Part shown: positions 8,949-18,531 of the stretch, one piece after another | How the letters are laid out: every line of letters begins with the position of its first letter | Numbering within the stretch: the stretch's first letter is position 1 | NCBI GenBank assembly: GCA_002423185.1 | Contig: DIUX01000005.1 | Coordinates: forward strand, 4,541 to 68,540 | Source: Micavibrio sp. UBA6147 | GTDB taxonomy: Bacteria; Pseudomonadota; Alphaproteobacteria; Micavibrionales; UBA1664 | Length of the DNA stretch: 64,000 nucleotides | Reading direction: 5' to 3' | Made by a program: the position numbers and the translations under genes | Notes under the pieces: model-generated | Told to the model about the DNA's origin: nothing | What the model saw: only the letters and a program-made list of their open reading frames with translations | The model's database searches: none

Positions 8949-8964
8949 GCCAGACCTTACAGGC

Positions 8965-9492
8965 ATGACCGACAGCCTCGCAACCGACACGCTATTCAAG
9001 GATATTGCGCGTTTCCAGATTTGGGCGAATAAGCGCGTTTATGATGCGTGCGCCACGCTTGACCTTGCGGATCTTGATAAAGATTGCGGGCTGTATTTTC
9101 GGTCTGTTGCGGCGACGTTGAACCATATTTTGCTGGTTGACCGCCTGTGGATGGCGCGGATTGAGGGCACATCATGGCCATGGGTGGCGCTGGACACGGT
9201 TTTATACCCTGACTTTGCCATGCTCAAGGCCGCGCATCGTGAGGAGGACGGCCGTATTTTGGGCTATGTCACGGGGTGCGACACGCGGCGGATTGTGACG
9301 TATCACGACTCCAAAGGCACCGAATATGCTCTGTCACTGGCGCATATTCTGCACCATCTGTTCAATCACCAAACCCATCACAGGGGGCAGGTGCATACGG
9401 GTCTAAGCCTGCTGGGGGTTGATGCGCCCGAGATTGATTATATTTATTACATACGGGATGAACGCAATGCGCATATTGACGTGGAATATTAA
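8965..9492 (+). CDS. DinB-family putative metal-dependent protein
   Basis: A four-helix DinB/YfiT fold is indicated by FQIWANKRVYDAC at the start, a first His in TLNHIL, and the paired motif HHLFNHQTHHRGQ, which together provide the three histidines that bind a divalent metal in this family. Functions are often thiol transfer or unknown; nothing here fixes the substrate. It starts 16 bases after ybaB and its 3' end overlaps the exonuclease gene by about 25 bases, so the four genes from dnaX are probably one transcript. Length of 175 residues is normal. Confidence 0.8.
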   Translation: MTDSLATDTLFKDIARFQIWANKRVYDACATLDLADLDKDCGLYFRSVAATLNHILLVDRLWMARIEGTSWPWVALDTVLYPDFAMLKAAHREEDGRILGYVTGCDTRRIVTYHDSKGTEYALSLAHILHHLFNHQTHHRGQVHTGLSLLGVDAPEIDYIYYIRDERNAHIDVEY

Positions 9493-10273
9493 TTCCATAC
9501 GCCTGCGGGCGCCGATTGTGCTGGATGTCATGGACACGTTAAAGCCAGACATCCTGTGCATTCAAGAAACCAAAACACCGGATGAAACCTTCCCCCATGC
9601 CGTGTTCGAAGAAAACGGCTATGACCATATTCATATTCACGGGATGAAGGGATATAATGGCGTGGCGGTGCTGTCGCGGTTGCCGCTGCGCACCCGCCAG
9701 ATTCATCACCGCGCCGGACGCGAGGATTGCCGCCATATTGCGGTAGAAGTTGACGTGGCGGGGCTGCCGGTGCCGCTGTCTATTCATAACCTTTACATTC
9801 CCGCCGGCGGCGACGTGCCGGATGTGAGCGTGAACGACAAATTCGCGCATAAGCTGGACTTCGTGGACGAATTGACGGAATGGTTTCCGGCGCAGATTTC
9901 CCCCGATGCGCCGGCCATCGCGCTCGGCGACTTCAATATCGCGCCGCTGGAACATGACGTTTGGTCGCATAAACAATTGCTCGATGTCGTGTCACACACG
10001 CCGATTGAGGTTGAAAAACTCACCCGCATGCAAAACGCGATGCCATGGGTCGATGCGATGCGCCATTTCATTCCGGAAGACGAGAAATGCTACACATGGT
10101 GGTCATACCGCAATCGCGATTGGAAGGCCTCCAACAGAGGGCGCAGGCTGGATCATATCTGGGTCACGCCGATGCTGAAGCCATTGCTCAAATCCTGCAC
10201 CATCCTCACCGAAGCGCGCGATTTTGAAAAACCGAGCGACCATGTGCCGGTGATGATTGAGCTGGATTTATAG
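9467..10273 (+). CDS. xthA: Exodeoxyribonuclease III (AP endonuclease)
   Basis: Removes abasic sites and 3'-blocked ends in base excision repair. The ATG at 9467 begins the family N-terminus (MRILTWNINSIRLR). Catalytic motifs are all present: the metal-binding Glu in CIQETKTPDE, YNGVAVLSR, ALGDFNIAP with catalytic Asp and Asn, RRLDHIW, and the terminal SDHVPVM with the general-base His. At 269 residues it matches the family. The frame continues upstream to 9419, but that part is antique DinB-coding sequence in another frame; the start overlaps dinB by 26 bases. Confidence 0.92.
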   Translation: MRILTWNINSIRLRAPIVLDVMDTLKPDILCIQETKTPDETFPHAVFEENGYDHIHIHGMKGYNGVAVLSRLPLRTRQIHHRAGREDCRHIAVEVDVAGLPVPLSIHNLYIPAGGDVPDVSVNDKFAHKLDFVDELTEWFPAQISPDAPAIALGDFNIAPLEHDVWSHKQLLDVVSHTPIEVEKLTRMQNAMPWVDAMRHFIPEDEKCYTWWSYRNRDWKASNRGRRLDHIWVTPMLKPLLKSCTILTEARDFEKPSDHVPVMIELDL

Positions 10274-10346
10274 CCGCGCATCGTCATAAAAATCGGGCGA
10301 GAACCATAAGATCCCCGCCCGATACGATGCCTGATTTGATAAAGTT

Positions 10347-11654
10347 TTACTTTGCGGACAGGCCGCGCAGCGCAAACCACGCCATCGTGCCGCAGCCCGA
10401 TAAAATCGCCGCCAGCACCAGTAAGACCAGCTCAACCCCGTAACGATCCATAAAACCGCCAAGGCTCATTGCCAGAATCACGAACACCAGCCGCATCGAC
10501 AACGACGCGCAGGATAATATGGTGGCGCGCCGTGCCGATGACACGCGTTTGTTGATTTCGTCTTGAATGATGGGAAAGCCGATGCCATAGGCCGTCCCGC
10601 CGCTCATCAACAAAAACGCCCCCCAAATGCCGGGATACGCGCCGCAGATTAAATAGGCGACCGCCAGCCAGCATAAAATCGCCAGCATGACCGAACTGAA
10701 CCGCATATGACGCTCCAACAAATGCGCCAATTGCGCCCCAAGGCCGCCGCATAAATGGCCGCCGGCACTGAACGCCCCGAACAGCGAGATCGGCAGGCCG
10801 AGCGCCATGTAATAGGGCTGCTGCGTCCAAAACGCCGTGTTCGTGACCCCGAACACCACCGCAATCATCAACAATAAGCGCCCCAAATACGGGTCTTTGC
10901 GGATGGATTGGTTCATCGTGATCGCGATGTCGCGGATCGGGTTGCCGTGGACGGCCTCCTTGACCCGCTGCGGTTCATAGAGCAACAAACAGCACAGCGT
11001 GCTGAGCGCCAGTGCCGCCACCGTCATGCCAATGACGAGGTCGGGGCTGATGCTGTACAACGCCGCACCGACAATCGACCCGATGCCGACGGAATACAGC
11101 CCGATGCCATGCCGCAAGCCTTCCAGCTTTCGGTACATGCGGGTCATGCGCGCCTCGATCAAGCTGTCATACAGCAACGCCGAGGGCGTGCCGCTGATGA
11201 GGCTCAAACCGACCCCGATGACGACCTGACCGATCAATAAATGCCAGATGTTTTCCATGACCCACAGGATGATAAACCCGATGGTTTCAAGGAAAAGTCC
11301 GGCAAACATGGCCTTGCGCCGCGTCCAGATGTCGGAAATCCAGCCTGTCGGCACCTCCATCACCACAACGGTCAAGGCGAAGACCGCCTCGGCCATCATG
11401 AATTGACCCGGCGTGACCCCCGCCTTCAACAAGGCAAAAGGCATAATAACGGGCAAGATAAACAGAGCCGAGCGCAACACTCCGATCACATTCATGATGC
11501 GGATATTGCTGCGAGCCTTGGCACAAACGGATGACCCTTCATGGCGCATAGGAAGGCGCAAAAACGCCCAGCCATAGCACAGCCTTCGCCACAAACGCCC
11601 GATGGTGGTGACGCAAGGCGGCGCGTCATGAAGCGGGTCATTGATTATGGACAT
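10347..11654 (-). CDS. MFS transporter
   Basis: A 435-residue inner-membrane protein with about twelve hydrophobic segments after a 50-residue cytoplasmic N-terminus. The loop after the second helix carries a motif-A-like signature (GWISDIWTRRKAMFAG), characteristic of the major facilitator superfamily; the first half also has the GTPSALLYDSL segment seen in drug-efflux-like members. Substrate cannot be assigned. The start overlaps the end of the GNAT gene by 10 bases, so the acetyltransferase and transporter are translated as a pair, perhaps in modification and export of one compound. Confidence 0.85.
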   Translation of the reverse strand: MSIINDPLHDAPPCVTTIGRLWRRLCYGWAFLRLPMRHEGSSVCAKARSNIRIMNVIGVLRSALFILPVIMPFALLKAGVTPGQFMMAEAVFALTVVVMEVPTGWISDIWTRRKAMFAGLFLETIGFIILWVMENIWHLLIGQVVIGVGLSLISGTPSALLYDSLIEARMTRMYRKLEGLRHGIGLYSVGIGSIVGAALYSISPDLVIGMTVAALALSTLCCLLLYEPQRVKEAVHGNPIRDIAITMNQSIRKDPYLGRLLLMIAVVFGVTNTAFWTQQPYYMALGLPISLFGAFSAGGHLCGGLGAQLAHLLERHMRFSSVMLAILCWLAVAYLICGAYPGIWGAFLLMSGGTAYGIGFPIIQDEINKRVSSARRATILSCASLSMRLVFVILAMSLGGFMDRYGVELVLLVLAAILSGCGTMAWFALRGLSAK

Positions 11655-12334
11655 CGCCTTGCCTCCCTGTCTTTATGGTCGCTGTTATCGCTGATTTTCG
11701 GCCAATTTTGCCAATCATCGTGATGCCCCCATTGCGCGTTCACGGAGTGCAAATGACCCGCATTTGACACGCTGTAGACATGCGAGTCGTATACGCCGCC
11801 ATTGACATGGTCGGGCAATTTTCCTTTCAACACGCCTTCTTTGACAAAGCCGAGCTTTTCGATCACACGGCGGCTGGCGTCATTGCCATCGGCATGTTCG
11901 ATGGTGACGTGCCGCGCGCCCATGACTTCAAACGCATAGCGGGTCAAGGCCGCACCGCACTCGGTTGCATAGCCCTTTCCTTGCGCCGATTGACGCACCC
12001 AATAGCCGATTTCAAAGCGCCGGATCGCCCAATCAAAACGATGCACGCCGGAGCTTACAACCAAACGGCCTGTGTCCTTTTCAAAGCCGTGAATCCGCAT
12101 GTCTTTGCGCAAGATGAAGTCTGCATGGGCGGCGCGGATATTCGCCTCACATTCATCAGCGGTGAGTTTTTTCTGCGCCCAGATCATCCAGCGGTTCAGG
12201 TCGGCCCATGTTTCCTCAACGGCTTCATGCAGCGCTACGCCATCGCCCAGAACGGGAGGGCGAAGGATCAAGCGATCCGTTTCAATCGGCATCGGCAAGG
12301 TGATGAGAATAGGGTTTTTATAGTGGTCTTCCAT
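11645..12334 (-). CDS. GNAT acetyltransferase, RimJ/RimL type
   Basis: The start at 12334 is chosen because a perfect AGGAGG lies five bases before it; an in-frame ATG at 12358 lacks one. The N-terminal strand TDRLILRPP, the acceptor-side segment ending IGYWVRQSAQGKGYATE (acetyl-CoA pyrophosphate loop Q.GKGYA), and NDASRRVIEKLGF are all typical of N-terminal or small-molecule acetyltransferases of the RimJ group. The last 40 residues are unusually His/Asp-rich and extend beyond the domain into the overlap with the MFS gene. Confidence 0.85.
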   Translation of the reverse strand: MEDHYKNPILITLPMPIETDRLILRPPVLGDGVALHEAVEETWADLNRWMIWAQKKLTADECEANIRAAHADFILRKDMRIHGFEKDTGRLVVSSGVHRFDWAIRRFEIGYWVRQSAQGKGYATECGAALTRYAFEVMGARHVTIEHADGNDASRRVIEKLGFVKEGVLKGKLPDHVNGGVYDSHVYSVSNAGHLHSVNAQWGHHDDWQNWPKISDNSDHKDREARRCP

Positions 12335-12498
12335 TGTGTCCTCCTTGTTGATTTTCAAAGTTATAGGCCAAAAAACAACGGGCTGCGCCGTCTACGAAGA
12401 GCGGAGCAGGGGAGGACAGATCAATAAAAAGAAAAACTTTTGGCTGGATCGGTCGGTCTGCTCTTTCTTCGAAGCAGGGCGACCGTTGTGTTCAAGCG

Positions 12499-12747
12499 TT
12501 AACGGATCGTCCCTGAGCGCGTGCCGGTTTCAATGGAACCGGAAGCCTTGCCCGTAAGCTCTGCCCCTGAAAACTTGGCGACAAAATCGGCCGGTTCTTG
12601 GGGGGCGAAATCACGGGTATTGCCGCCATATGGCGCATAAAACACATCACATGGCGCCATGGCTTGCATGGCGTTGGTGCGGGCGTCGAATGCGGTCACA
12701 GCCCATTGATCCATCGAGGGATTCATGCGGGCAATGGCGGTTCTCAT
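12499..12747 (-). CDS. Small hypothetical protein (82 aa)
   Basis: The ATG at 12747 has AGGAGA seven bases upstream, so this short frame is probably translated; a longer version starting at 12828 lacks such a site. The product begins MRTAIARMNPSMDQWAVTAFDART, then a segment containing a single Cys (MAPCDVFYAPYGG), and ends in a Ser/Thr/Gly-rich tail. No signal peptide, no membrane segment and no family recognised. It stands alone between convergent neighbours. Confidence 0.5.
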   Translation of the reverse strand: MRTAIARMNPSMDQWAVTAFDARTNAMQAMAPCDVFYAPYGGNTRDFAPQEPADFVAKFSGAELTGKASGSIETGTRSGTIR

Positions 12748-12845
12748 GGTCTTCTCCTGATAAGCGTGAGCCCCCATGAAACCACAAAAGACATTCTGGA
12801 CGCAATTATTTTTTTTGCGATGCAGCATGATGTGCCGAGCAGCCG

Positions 12846-13058
12846 TTAAAAATCAACGCATTTTCCGGCCAGTTCCCAATCGCCATAGCGGGTGGGCTCG
12901 GGCCCCTTGCGTCCGCCGATTTCCCTGATGTCCAAGGCTTGGTCGGTGGTTTCATCGGTGGCCGCGAGAGCGGGCGCGACAAGGGGCGTAGTCAGCGGCG
13001 CGGCGGCTGGCGTCGGGGGCGTTGATTTTTCGCTGTGATGCGGTATTTTCTTGTCCAT
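12846..13058 (-). CDS. DUF1674 (SDHAF4-like) protein
   Basis: The 70-residue product ends in the hallmark of DUF1674, EIGGRKGPEPTRYGDWE followed by a short tail GKCVDF. The eukaryotic relative SDHAF4 helps assemble flavinylated succinate dehydrogenase, and bacterial homologues are widespread in Alphaproteobacteria. The first 45 residues are an Ala/Pro/Thr-rich disordered stretch, as usual. The start at 13058 is chosen from length; no strong Shine-Dalgarno is visible. It is transcribed divergently from the chorismate mutase gene 66 bases away. Confidence 0.75.
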   Translation of the reverse strand: MDKKIPHHSEKSTPPTPAAAPLTTPLVAPALAATDETTDQALDIREIGGRKGPEPTRYGDWELAGKCVDF

Positions 13059-13124
13059 GGGGCAATAGTGCCGTAAATAAAGGCCTCGGTAAAGACACAA
13101 AAATGCAAACCGCAAGAGGATAGC

Positions 13125-13427
13125 ATGACGCAAGACAAGGCAAATGACCGCGAACTTTTGAAGCCGTACCGCGAACAAATTGACGCCATTGACGACCAAT
13201 TGGTGGATTTGTTGGTGAAGCGGTTCGATATCGTGCGTGAAGTCGGCCGCCTCAAAACGGAAAAATCCTTGACGGTTGTGCAATCTGCCCGCGTTGTCGA
13301 GGTCATTGAACGCAACGCACAACGCGCCGCGTCAAAGGGATTTGACCCCGATGTGGTGCGCCAGATTTATACGCTGTTGATTGACTATGCGCACCGCCTT
13401 GAGCATAAAATTATGGACGCGCAATAG
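13125..13427 (+). CDS. Chorismate mutase, AroQ type
   Basis: A 100-residue all-helical protein with the AroQ pattern: LKPYREQIDAIDDQLVDLL at the first helix (Arg and Asp active-site positions), KRFDIVREVGRLK with the conserved Lys, and a C-terminal helix DVVRQIYTLLIDYAHRLE. It converts chorismate to prephenate at the start of Phe and Tyr synthesis, although some short stand-alone copies act in other pathways. AAGAGG precedes the ATG. Short GACAAA-type repeats separate it from htpX downstream. Confidence 0.88.
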   Translation: MTQDKANDRELLKPYREQIDAIDDQLVDLLVKRFDIVREVGRLKTEKSLTVVQSARVVEVIERNAQRAASKGFDPDVVRQIYTLLIDYAHRLEHKIMDAQ

Positions 13428-13494
13428 ACAAAGTGCGGACTACGGACAAACGGATCAGACAAACAAGACAAACAGACAAAAGGTTCAGGCAACT

Positions 13495-14364
13495 ATGTCA
13501 GGATATGTAAGAACAGCGATGCTGATGGCCGCCATGACGGCCTTGTTTATGGGAATCGGGTATTTGCTCGGGGCGCAGACAGGGCTTGTGATTGCCTTTA
13601 TTGCGGCGTTTTGCATGAATATTTTTGCCTATTGGAACAGCGGCTCGATCGTCCTGCGCATGTACCGCGCCCGCGAAGTCGATGAAAATTCGGCGGCCTC
13701 CCTATACGGAATGGTGCGGCAATTGGCGGTGAATGCGGAATTGCCGATGCCCAAAGTCTATATCATCGACAACCCACAGCCCAATGCCTTTGCCACCGGA
13801 CGCAACCCGCAAAACGCCGCCGTTGCCGCGACAACAGGATTGCTGGAGCGTTTGAGCCGTGAGGAAATCGCCGGCGTCATGGCGCATGAATTGGCGCATA
13901 TCAAAAACCACGACACCCTCATCATGACCATCACCGCGACCCTTGCCGGTGCCATTTCGATGCTGGCGAATTTTGCGATGTTTTTCGGCCATGGCAATGA
14001 TCGGGAGAATCGTATGGGGATTGTCGGGGTGCTGGCGCTGTCTATTCTTGCCCCGCTCGCCGCGGCCTTGGTGCAGATGGCGATCAGCCGCTCCCGCGAA
14101 TATGAGGCCGACCGCATTGGCGCGGAAATCTGTCAACGGCCGGAGTGGCTGGCCTCGGCACTGGAACAAATTGCAGACGCCGCACAGCGGATCGACAATA
14201 TGGATGCGGAAAACAACCCCGCCACGGCGCATATGTTTATTATCAACCCGCTTCACGCGCGCTCGGTTGACTCGCTGTTTTCAACGCATCCGTCCACCCA
14301 AGAGCGCGTGCGCAGGCTCCGCGCCATGGTGCGGGCTGGGGTGCAGGGCGGGGTGCGAGCATGA
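13495..14364 (+). CDS. htpX: Zinc metalloprotease HtpX
   Basis: Membrane-bound M48 protease for quality control of inner-membrane proteins. The start at 13495 gives the normal N-terminus with two hydrophobic segments (residues 5-50). The catalytic HELAH is at about residue 130 in MAHELAHIKNHD, the third ligand Glu is in SREYEADRIGAE, and two more membrane segments lie between them. FATGRNPQNAAVA is a family signature. At 289 residues it is of normal length. Its stop overlaps the rsmB start in ATGA fashion, so the two are coupled. Confidence 0.93.
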   Translation: MSGYVRTAMLMAAMTALFMGIGYLLGAQTGLVIAFIAAFCMNIFAYWNSGSIVLRMYRAREVDENSAASLYGMVRQLAVNAELPMPKVYIIDNPQPNAFATGRNPQNAAVAATTGLLERLSREEIAGVMAHELAHIKNHDTLIMTITATLAGAISMLANFAMFFGHGNDRENRMGIVGVLALSILAPLAAALVQMAISRSREYEADRIGAEICQRPEWLASALEQIADAAQRIDNMDAENNPATAHMFIINPLHARSVDSLFSTHPSTQERVRRLRAMVRAGVQGGVRA

Positions 14365-15893
14365 CGCAGGATAAAAACCCCCCGCGTCAAGGCGCGGCAG
14401 GCGATAAAAGCGCCGATAAAAGCGCCGGCAAAAACACGGGCAAAACCACACGATTTTTTCCAAAGGCGGAAGGCGATCCTAAGGGGCCATTAAAGGCCAG
14501 AGCGCCGGTTGCCGAAGGGCTGTCCGCGCGGATGGCGGCGTTTGATGTGCTCAAAGCCGTTGTGATAAACGGGGCGCAGCTTGACCACGCGCTGGAGCGT
14601 GTCTTTGACGCGGGGAAAGGGGCAAATGCGGGCGGCCATTCGGGCGGCGGCTTGTCGGATCAAGACCGCCGTTTTGTTCACCATCTCGTCATGAATGTTT
14701 TGCGTCATTATGGCCGTTTGGATGAGGCGTGCATCGCCCTGACCGACAAGAAAAAGGCGATTAAGCCGCCGGAATTGCGGTTGATCGCGCTCTTGGCCAT
14801 GACCCAGATATGGCTCATGGAGGTGCCGGATTATGCGGCGGTTGACACGGCTTTGCGCCTCGCGATCAAAAAAGGATTGGCGCGGCAAAAGGGTTTTTTG
14901 AATGCACTGCTGCGCCGCGCGACATGCGAAGACGGCGTCAAAGCATTTCAGGCCGCGTCATTATCGGGTCATTACCCCGCATGGCTTGCAAAACTGTGGC
15001 GCACGGATTACGGCAAGGATGCCGCGGACGCGATTATGAATGGCTCGGTGTCTGAGCCTGATCTTGATCTGACATGCCGTGATGCGGCGATGCGTGATGT
15101 CTATGCGCAGAAATTGGATGCTTTGCCGGTTGGTTTTGCGGGGCTGCGCTTGCCGAAGGCGGCGGATCGGCCGCCGATTACCGATCTTGAGGGCTATGAG
15201 GAAGGTGATTGGTGGGTTCAAGATGCCGCCTCCGCCGCGCCTGTAGCCCTAATGGCGGCTCGGATCGGGGATCTGAGCGGGAAGCGGATATTGGATGTGT
15301 GCGCCGCCCCGGGGGGCAAAACGCTCCAGCTCGCGGTTGCGGGGGCGGATGTCACGGCGCTGGATATCTCTGCGGGGCGAATGCGGCGTGTTGAAGAAAA
15401 CGCCGACCGCATCGGGGTGCAAAATCGGGTCAATGTCGTCGTTGCGGATGTTTTGACCTATGAATGTGATAAACCTTTTGATGTTGTTGTTTTGGATGCG
15501 CCGTGTACGGCAACGGGCACATTGCGCCGCAATCCGGATGTGCTGCTCCATAAGGCTTTGGGTCAAATGCATGAACTTGTGGCGCTTCAATCGCGCATGT
15601 TGACCCATGTTGCGTCATCTGTGGCGGTGGGGGGGTATTTGCTGTATTGCACCTGTTCCTTGCAAAAGCAAGAAGGTGAGAAACAAATTGATTTGTTCCT
15701 TGAAAGAAACGCGAGTTTCTCCGCGGAGCGATTTGATTTTTCAGACAAATTTGCGGCTCTTGGTGATGAGGGGGTGGATGAGCTTTCTCGGCCAGTCATT
15801 GATTCTTCTGGATATTTCAGGGCGCTGCCCGCCGCCTATCCCTTGCGGGGAGATGGTTTCTTTGCGGCCTTGTTAAAGAAAAACAAAGAATAA
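14361..15893 (+). CDS. rsmB: 16S rRNA (cytosine-5-)-methyltransferase RsmB
   Basis: Methylates a cytosine of 16S rRNA using SAM. A basic, Lys/Gly-rich N-terminal 45 residues precede a NusB-like RNA-binding domain (about 55-190). The Rossmann methyltransferase half shows motif I DVCAAPGGKT, motif IV DAPCTATGTLRRNP with one catalytic Cys, and motif VI YCTCSLQKQEGE with the second. At 510 residues it is longer than E. coli RsmB, mainly at the N-terminus. One copy of the dispersed 14-base repeat lies inside the coding region at 14958-14971. rpe follows, a common alphaproteobacterial neighbour. Confidence 0.92.
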   Translation: MTQDKNPPRQGAAGDKSADKSAGKNTGKTTRFFPKAEGDPKGPLKARAPVAEGLSARMAAFDVLKAVVINGAQLDHALERVFDAGKGANAGGHSGGGLSDQDRRFVHHLVMNVLRHYGRLDEACIALTDKKKAIKPPELRLIALLAMTQIWLMEVPDYAAVDTALRLAIKKGLARQKGFLNALLRRATCEDGVKAFQAASLSGHYPAWLAKLWRTDYGKDAADAIMNGSVSEPDLDLTCRDAAMRDVYAQKLDALPVGFAGLRLPKAADRPPITDLEGYEEGDWWVQDAASAAPVALMAARIGDLSGKRILDVCAAPGGKTLQLAVAGADVTALDISAGRMRRVEENADRIGVQNRVNVVVADVLTYECDKPFDVVVLDAPCTATGTLRRNPDVLLHKALGQMHELVALQSRMLTHVASSVAVGGYLLYCTCSLQKQEGEKQIDLFLERNASFSAERFDFSDKFAALGDEGVDELSRPVIDSSGYFRALPAAYPLRGDGFFAALLKKNKE

Positions 15894-16018
15894 AAATAAA
15901 CCCCTTCATTGATTGAATAAAACACCGATTCTTGATACACTGCATGAGCAAGCGCGCCGCTTGCGTCTTGCGTCGTTTATTCCCTGACGTCATTCATCCG
16001 CAACATTATCGGTTCATT

Positions 16019-16681
16019 ATGCCCCCATCAGATATTAAAATTGCTCCGTCTATTTTATCCGCCGATTTTGCGGCGTTGGGGCGCGATGTTGCGGCAATTG
16101 ACGCGGCCGGTGCGGATTACATTCATATTGACGTCATGGACGGTCATTTCGTGCCGAATTTGACCTTCGGCCCGCCGGTGATCAAGGCAATCCGCCCCTA
16201 CACCAAAAAGATTTTTGACGTGCATTTGATGATTGCGCCGGCTGACCCTCTTTTGCACGATTTTGCGGAGGCCGGTGCGGATATCATCACCATCCATGCC
16301 GAGGCCGGTGCCCACACGCATCGCAGCTTGCAAAGCATCAAGGCGATGGGCAAAAAGGCGGGGATAGCCCTGAATCCCGCAACCCCTGCGGATGCGGTTG
16401 ACCATGTGATGGACCTTGTCGATTTGATATTGGTGATGACGGTGAACCCTGGCTTTGGCGGGCAATCCTTTATCTCGATGCCCGATAAAATCGCGGCTAT
16501 TCGCGAGAAAATTAAAAAAACAGGCCGCGATATTGACCTTGAGGTTGATGGCGGCGTGAACCCGCAAACCGCGCGTGAAGTGATCGCGGCAGGGGCGAAT
16601 GTGTTGGTCGCTGGAACCGCGGTTTTCAAAGGCGGCACGGATCATTATGCGGCGGCAATCAAGGCCCTGCGCGGCGAATAA
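16019..16681 (+). CDS. rpe: Ribulose-phosphate 3-epimerase
   Basis: Interconverts ribulose-5-phosphate and xylulose-5-phosphate in the pentose phosphate pathway. A TIM barrel of 220 residues from the start at 16019: IAPSILSADFA at strand 1, the metal and catalytic residues in IHIDVMDGHFVPNLTFG, VNPGFGGQ, and EVDGGVNPQTA with the second catalytic Asp, then a phosphate-binding VAGTAVF. The open frame continues upstream to 15932, but that extra sequence has no family counterpart. The Shine-Dalgarno is weak. Confidence 0.93.
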   Translation: MPPSDIKIAPSILSADFAALGRDVAAIDAAGADYIHIDVMDGHFVPNLTFGPPVIKAIRPYTKKIFDVHLMIAPADPLLHDFAEAGADIITIHAEAGAHTHRSLQSIKAMGKKAGIALNPATPADAVDHVMDLVDLILVMTVNPGFGGQSFISMPDKIAAIREKIKKTGRDIDLEVDGGVNPQTAREVIAAGANVLVAGTAVFKGGTDHYAAAIKALRGE

Positions 16682-16707
16682 AGTCTAAAAACGATCCGTG
16701 CAATGCG

Positions 16708-18477
16708 GTGAGTGATTTTAAGGGGGATAAAGCCCCCACCATGCCGAGAAGGTGTGACGATCAAGATGCGCCGCAAAGCGTGTCAGTGTACAACGAAAGA
16801 AAAGGAAGCCTCCTTTTGACCATGATGCTGGATGACCTGTTTGGCAAATTATACGACAAGGCGCATGAAATGACCTGTGGGTCAATTCTGTATCGCCTGT
16901 CTTTGCTCGGCACACAGAGCGCCCAGCTCATCCAGACCCCATCGGATATCTGGCAAGGTGACGCAGGGCGGGGGCAATGGCTGTGCAGCGGTTCCTTTGA
17001 ATTTGAAGGCACGCAGATTGCCCTCGGCAAAGACGGTTGGGAAAACGACGCGATTTTGACCCATCCGTTCTGGGCGGGCTATGCGATGCGGTTTGACTGG
17101 CTGCGCGACCTCAAGGCCTTGGGCGGGGATGTCGGGCGTTTGGGCGCTCGGCACTACGTCAAGGACTGGATTGATTGCTACCATAATTGGGATGCCCGCG
17201 CGTGGGGTGCGGGGTGGACGGGGCGCAGAATCGCCAATTGGCTGAGCCATTTTGAATTTTTCGCGCGCAGCGCACCGGATGATTTTATTGATCTTGTTAT
17301 TGCGTCATTATCGCGTCAATTGCGGCATTTGACCCGCGTGCCGGCGCACCGCATTCGTGAGGATGAGATGCTGCAAGCCGCCAAGGGACTTATCTTCGGA
17401 GGTTTGTGCCTTGAAGGGCAAGAGATTGCCTTGGCGCAGGGTGAGGCGTTGCTGAAGAAGGCTTTGGAAGCACAAATTCTCGCCGATGGGGGGCATGTGT
17501 CGCGCTCGCCGCAAATCCTCCTCGATTGGGCGTGTGATTGCATGGATATTTTAATGCTGGTGCGCAAATGCCATTACACGGGTCATAGCGATGCTTTTGG
17601 CGTTTTGGCGCAAACGCTTGACCGTATGGTGCAGGCCTTGCGGTTCTTCCGCTGTAAGGACGGGAAATTGCCGTTGTTTAACGGCGCGCAAGAAGGTGAT
17701 GCAAACCGGCTTGAAACCCTCTTCCGTTACGCCGATAACCGCAGCCGCAAGGTGCTCTCAGCCCTGCCGGAAAGCGGTTATGAACGGCTGGTTCAAGACA
17801 AAACACAGATTATCTTTGATGTCGGCGTGCCGCCCAAACGCAAACATAACCATGCCACACATGCCGGCCTTCTGGCCTTTGAGTGCAGCTATGGCAAGGA
17901 ACGCTTGATCGTGAATTGCGGGACGCACCCTGTCTGCCCCGAATGGGGACATATTTTAAAGAGCTCGGCGGCGCATTCAACGCTGATTGTGGACGAGCGC
18001 AATTCTTGCGAGATTTTGCCGGATGGCCATATTGGCCGAACACCCGCGGCGCCAAAGCTGCGTAAAACCGAAAATCGCCACGGCGTTTTGATTGAGGCCG
18101 AACATGCGGGCTATGAGGTGTCGCTCGGCCTCACCCATATGCGGCGCCTGTTCATGACCGAACGCGGCCACGATATTCGCGGCGAAGATTTATTAATGGC
18201 GGAAAACACGTTGAAAGATGAGGTCGGCTATGCCATTCGCTTTCATCTTCACCCGCGGGCGCAGGTGACCTTGGTGCAAGGGGGCACGGAGGCGCTGATT
18301 AAGCTCCCCAGCGGCGCCGGATGGCGGTTCCGCCAAGACGGCGCAAGTCTAGGGCTTGAGGCGAGCATTTATCTTGGCAAGGGAACGATTCCGCGCAAAA
18401 CAAACCAGATTGTCCTGAGCGGGCGGTTCACCGGCGGGCTGGATGTTGTGAAATGGGCGTTACAGCTTGAGGGCTGA
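16708..18477 (+). CDS. Heparinase II/III family protein
   Basis: This resembles the heparinase II/III-like proteins that sit beside rsmB and rpe in many Alphaproteobacteria. Residues 170-340 are a toroid-like helical region, and the C-terminal half is beta-rich with NCGTHP, a conserved AAHSTLIVDERNSCEIL segment and repeated strand patterns. Such proteins are polysaccharide lyases or relatives; the natural substrate is unknown and no signal peptide is visible. The start is uncertain: GTG at 16708 gives 589 residues, but an ATG at 16741 right after a GGGGG/CCCCC hairpin, or one near 16822, is also possible. A near copy of the dispersed repeat occurs at 17305-17318. Confidence 0.75.
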   Translation: MSDFKGDKAPTMPRRCDDQDAPQSVSVYNERKGSLLLTMMLDDLFGKLYDKAHEMTCGSILYRLSLLGTQSAQLIQTPSDIWQGDAGRGQWLCSGSFEFEGTQIALGKDGWENDAILTHPFWAGYAMRFDWLRDLKALGGDVGRLGARHYVKDWIDCYHNWDARAWGAGWTGRRIANWLSHFEFFARSAPDDFIDLVIASLSRQLRHLTRVPAHRIREDEMLQAAKGLIFGGLCLEGQEIALAQGEALLKKALEAQILADGGHVSRSPQILLDWACDCMDILMLVRKCHYTGHSDAFGVLAQTLDRMVQALRFFRCKDGKLPLFNGAQEGDANRLETLFRYADNRSRKVLSALPESGYERLVQDKTQIIFDVGVPPKRKHNHATHAGLLAFECSYGKERLIVNCGTHPVCPEWGHILKSSAAHSTLIVDERNSCEILPDGHIGRTPAAPKLRKTENRHGVLIEAEHAGYEVSLGLTHMRRLFMTERGHDIRGEDLLMAENTLKDEVGYAIRFHLHPRAQVTLVQGGTEALIKLPSGAGWRFRQDGASLGLEASIYLGKGTIPRKTNQIVLSGRFTGGLDVVKWALQLEG

Positions 18478-18531
18478 GCGGAGCTTATACGGCTCTTGCG
18501 CTTTTTTTGCGTCATTAGAGGGGTGCAAAAG

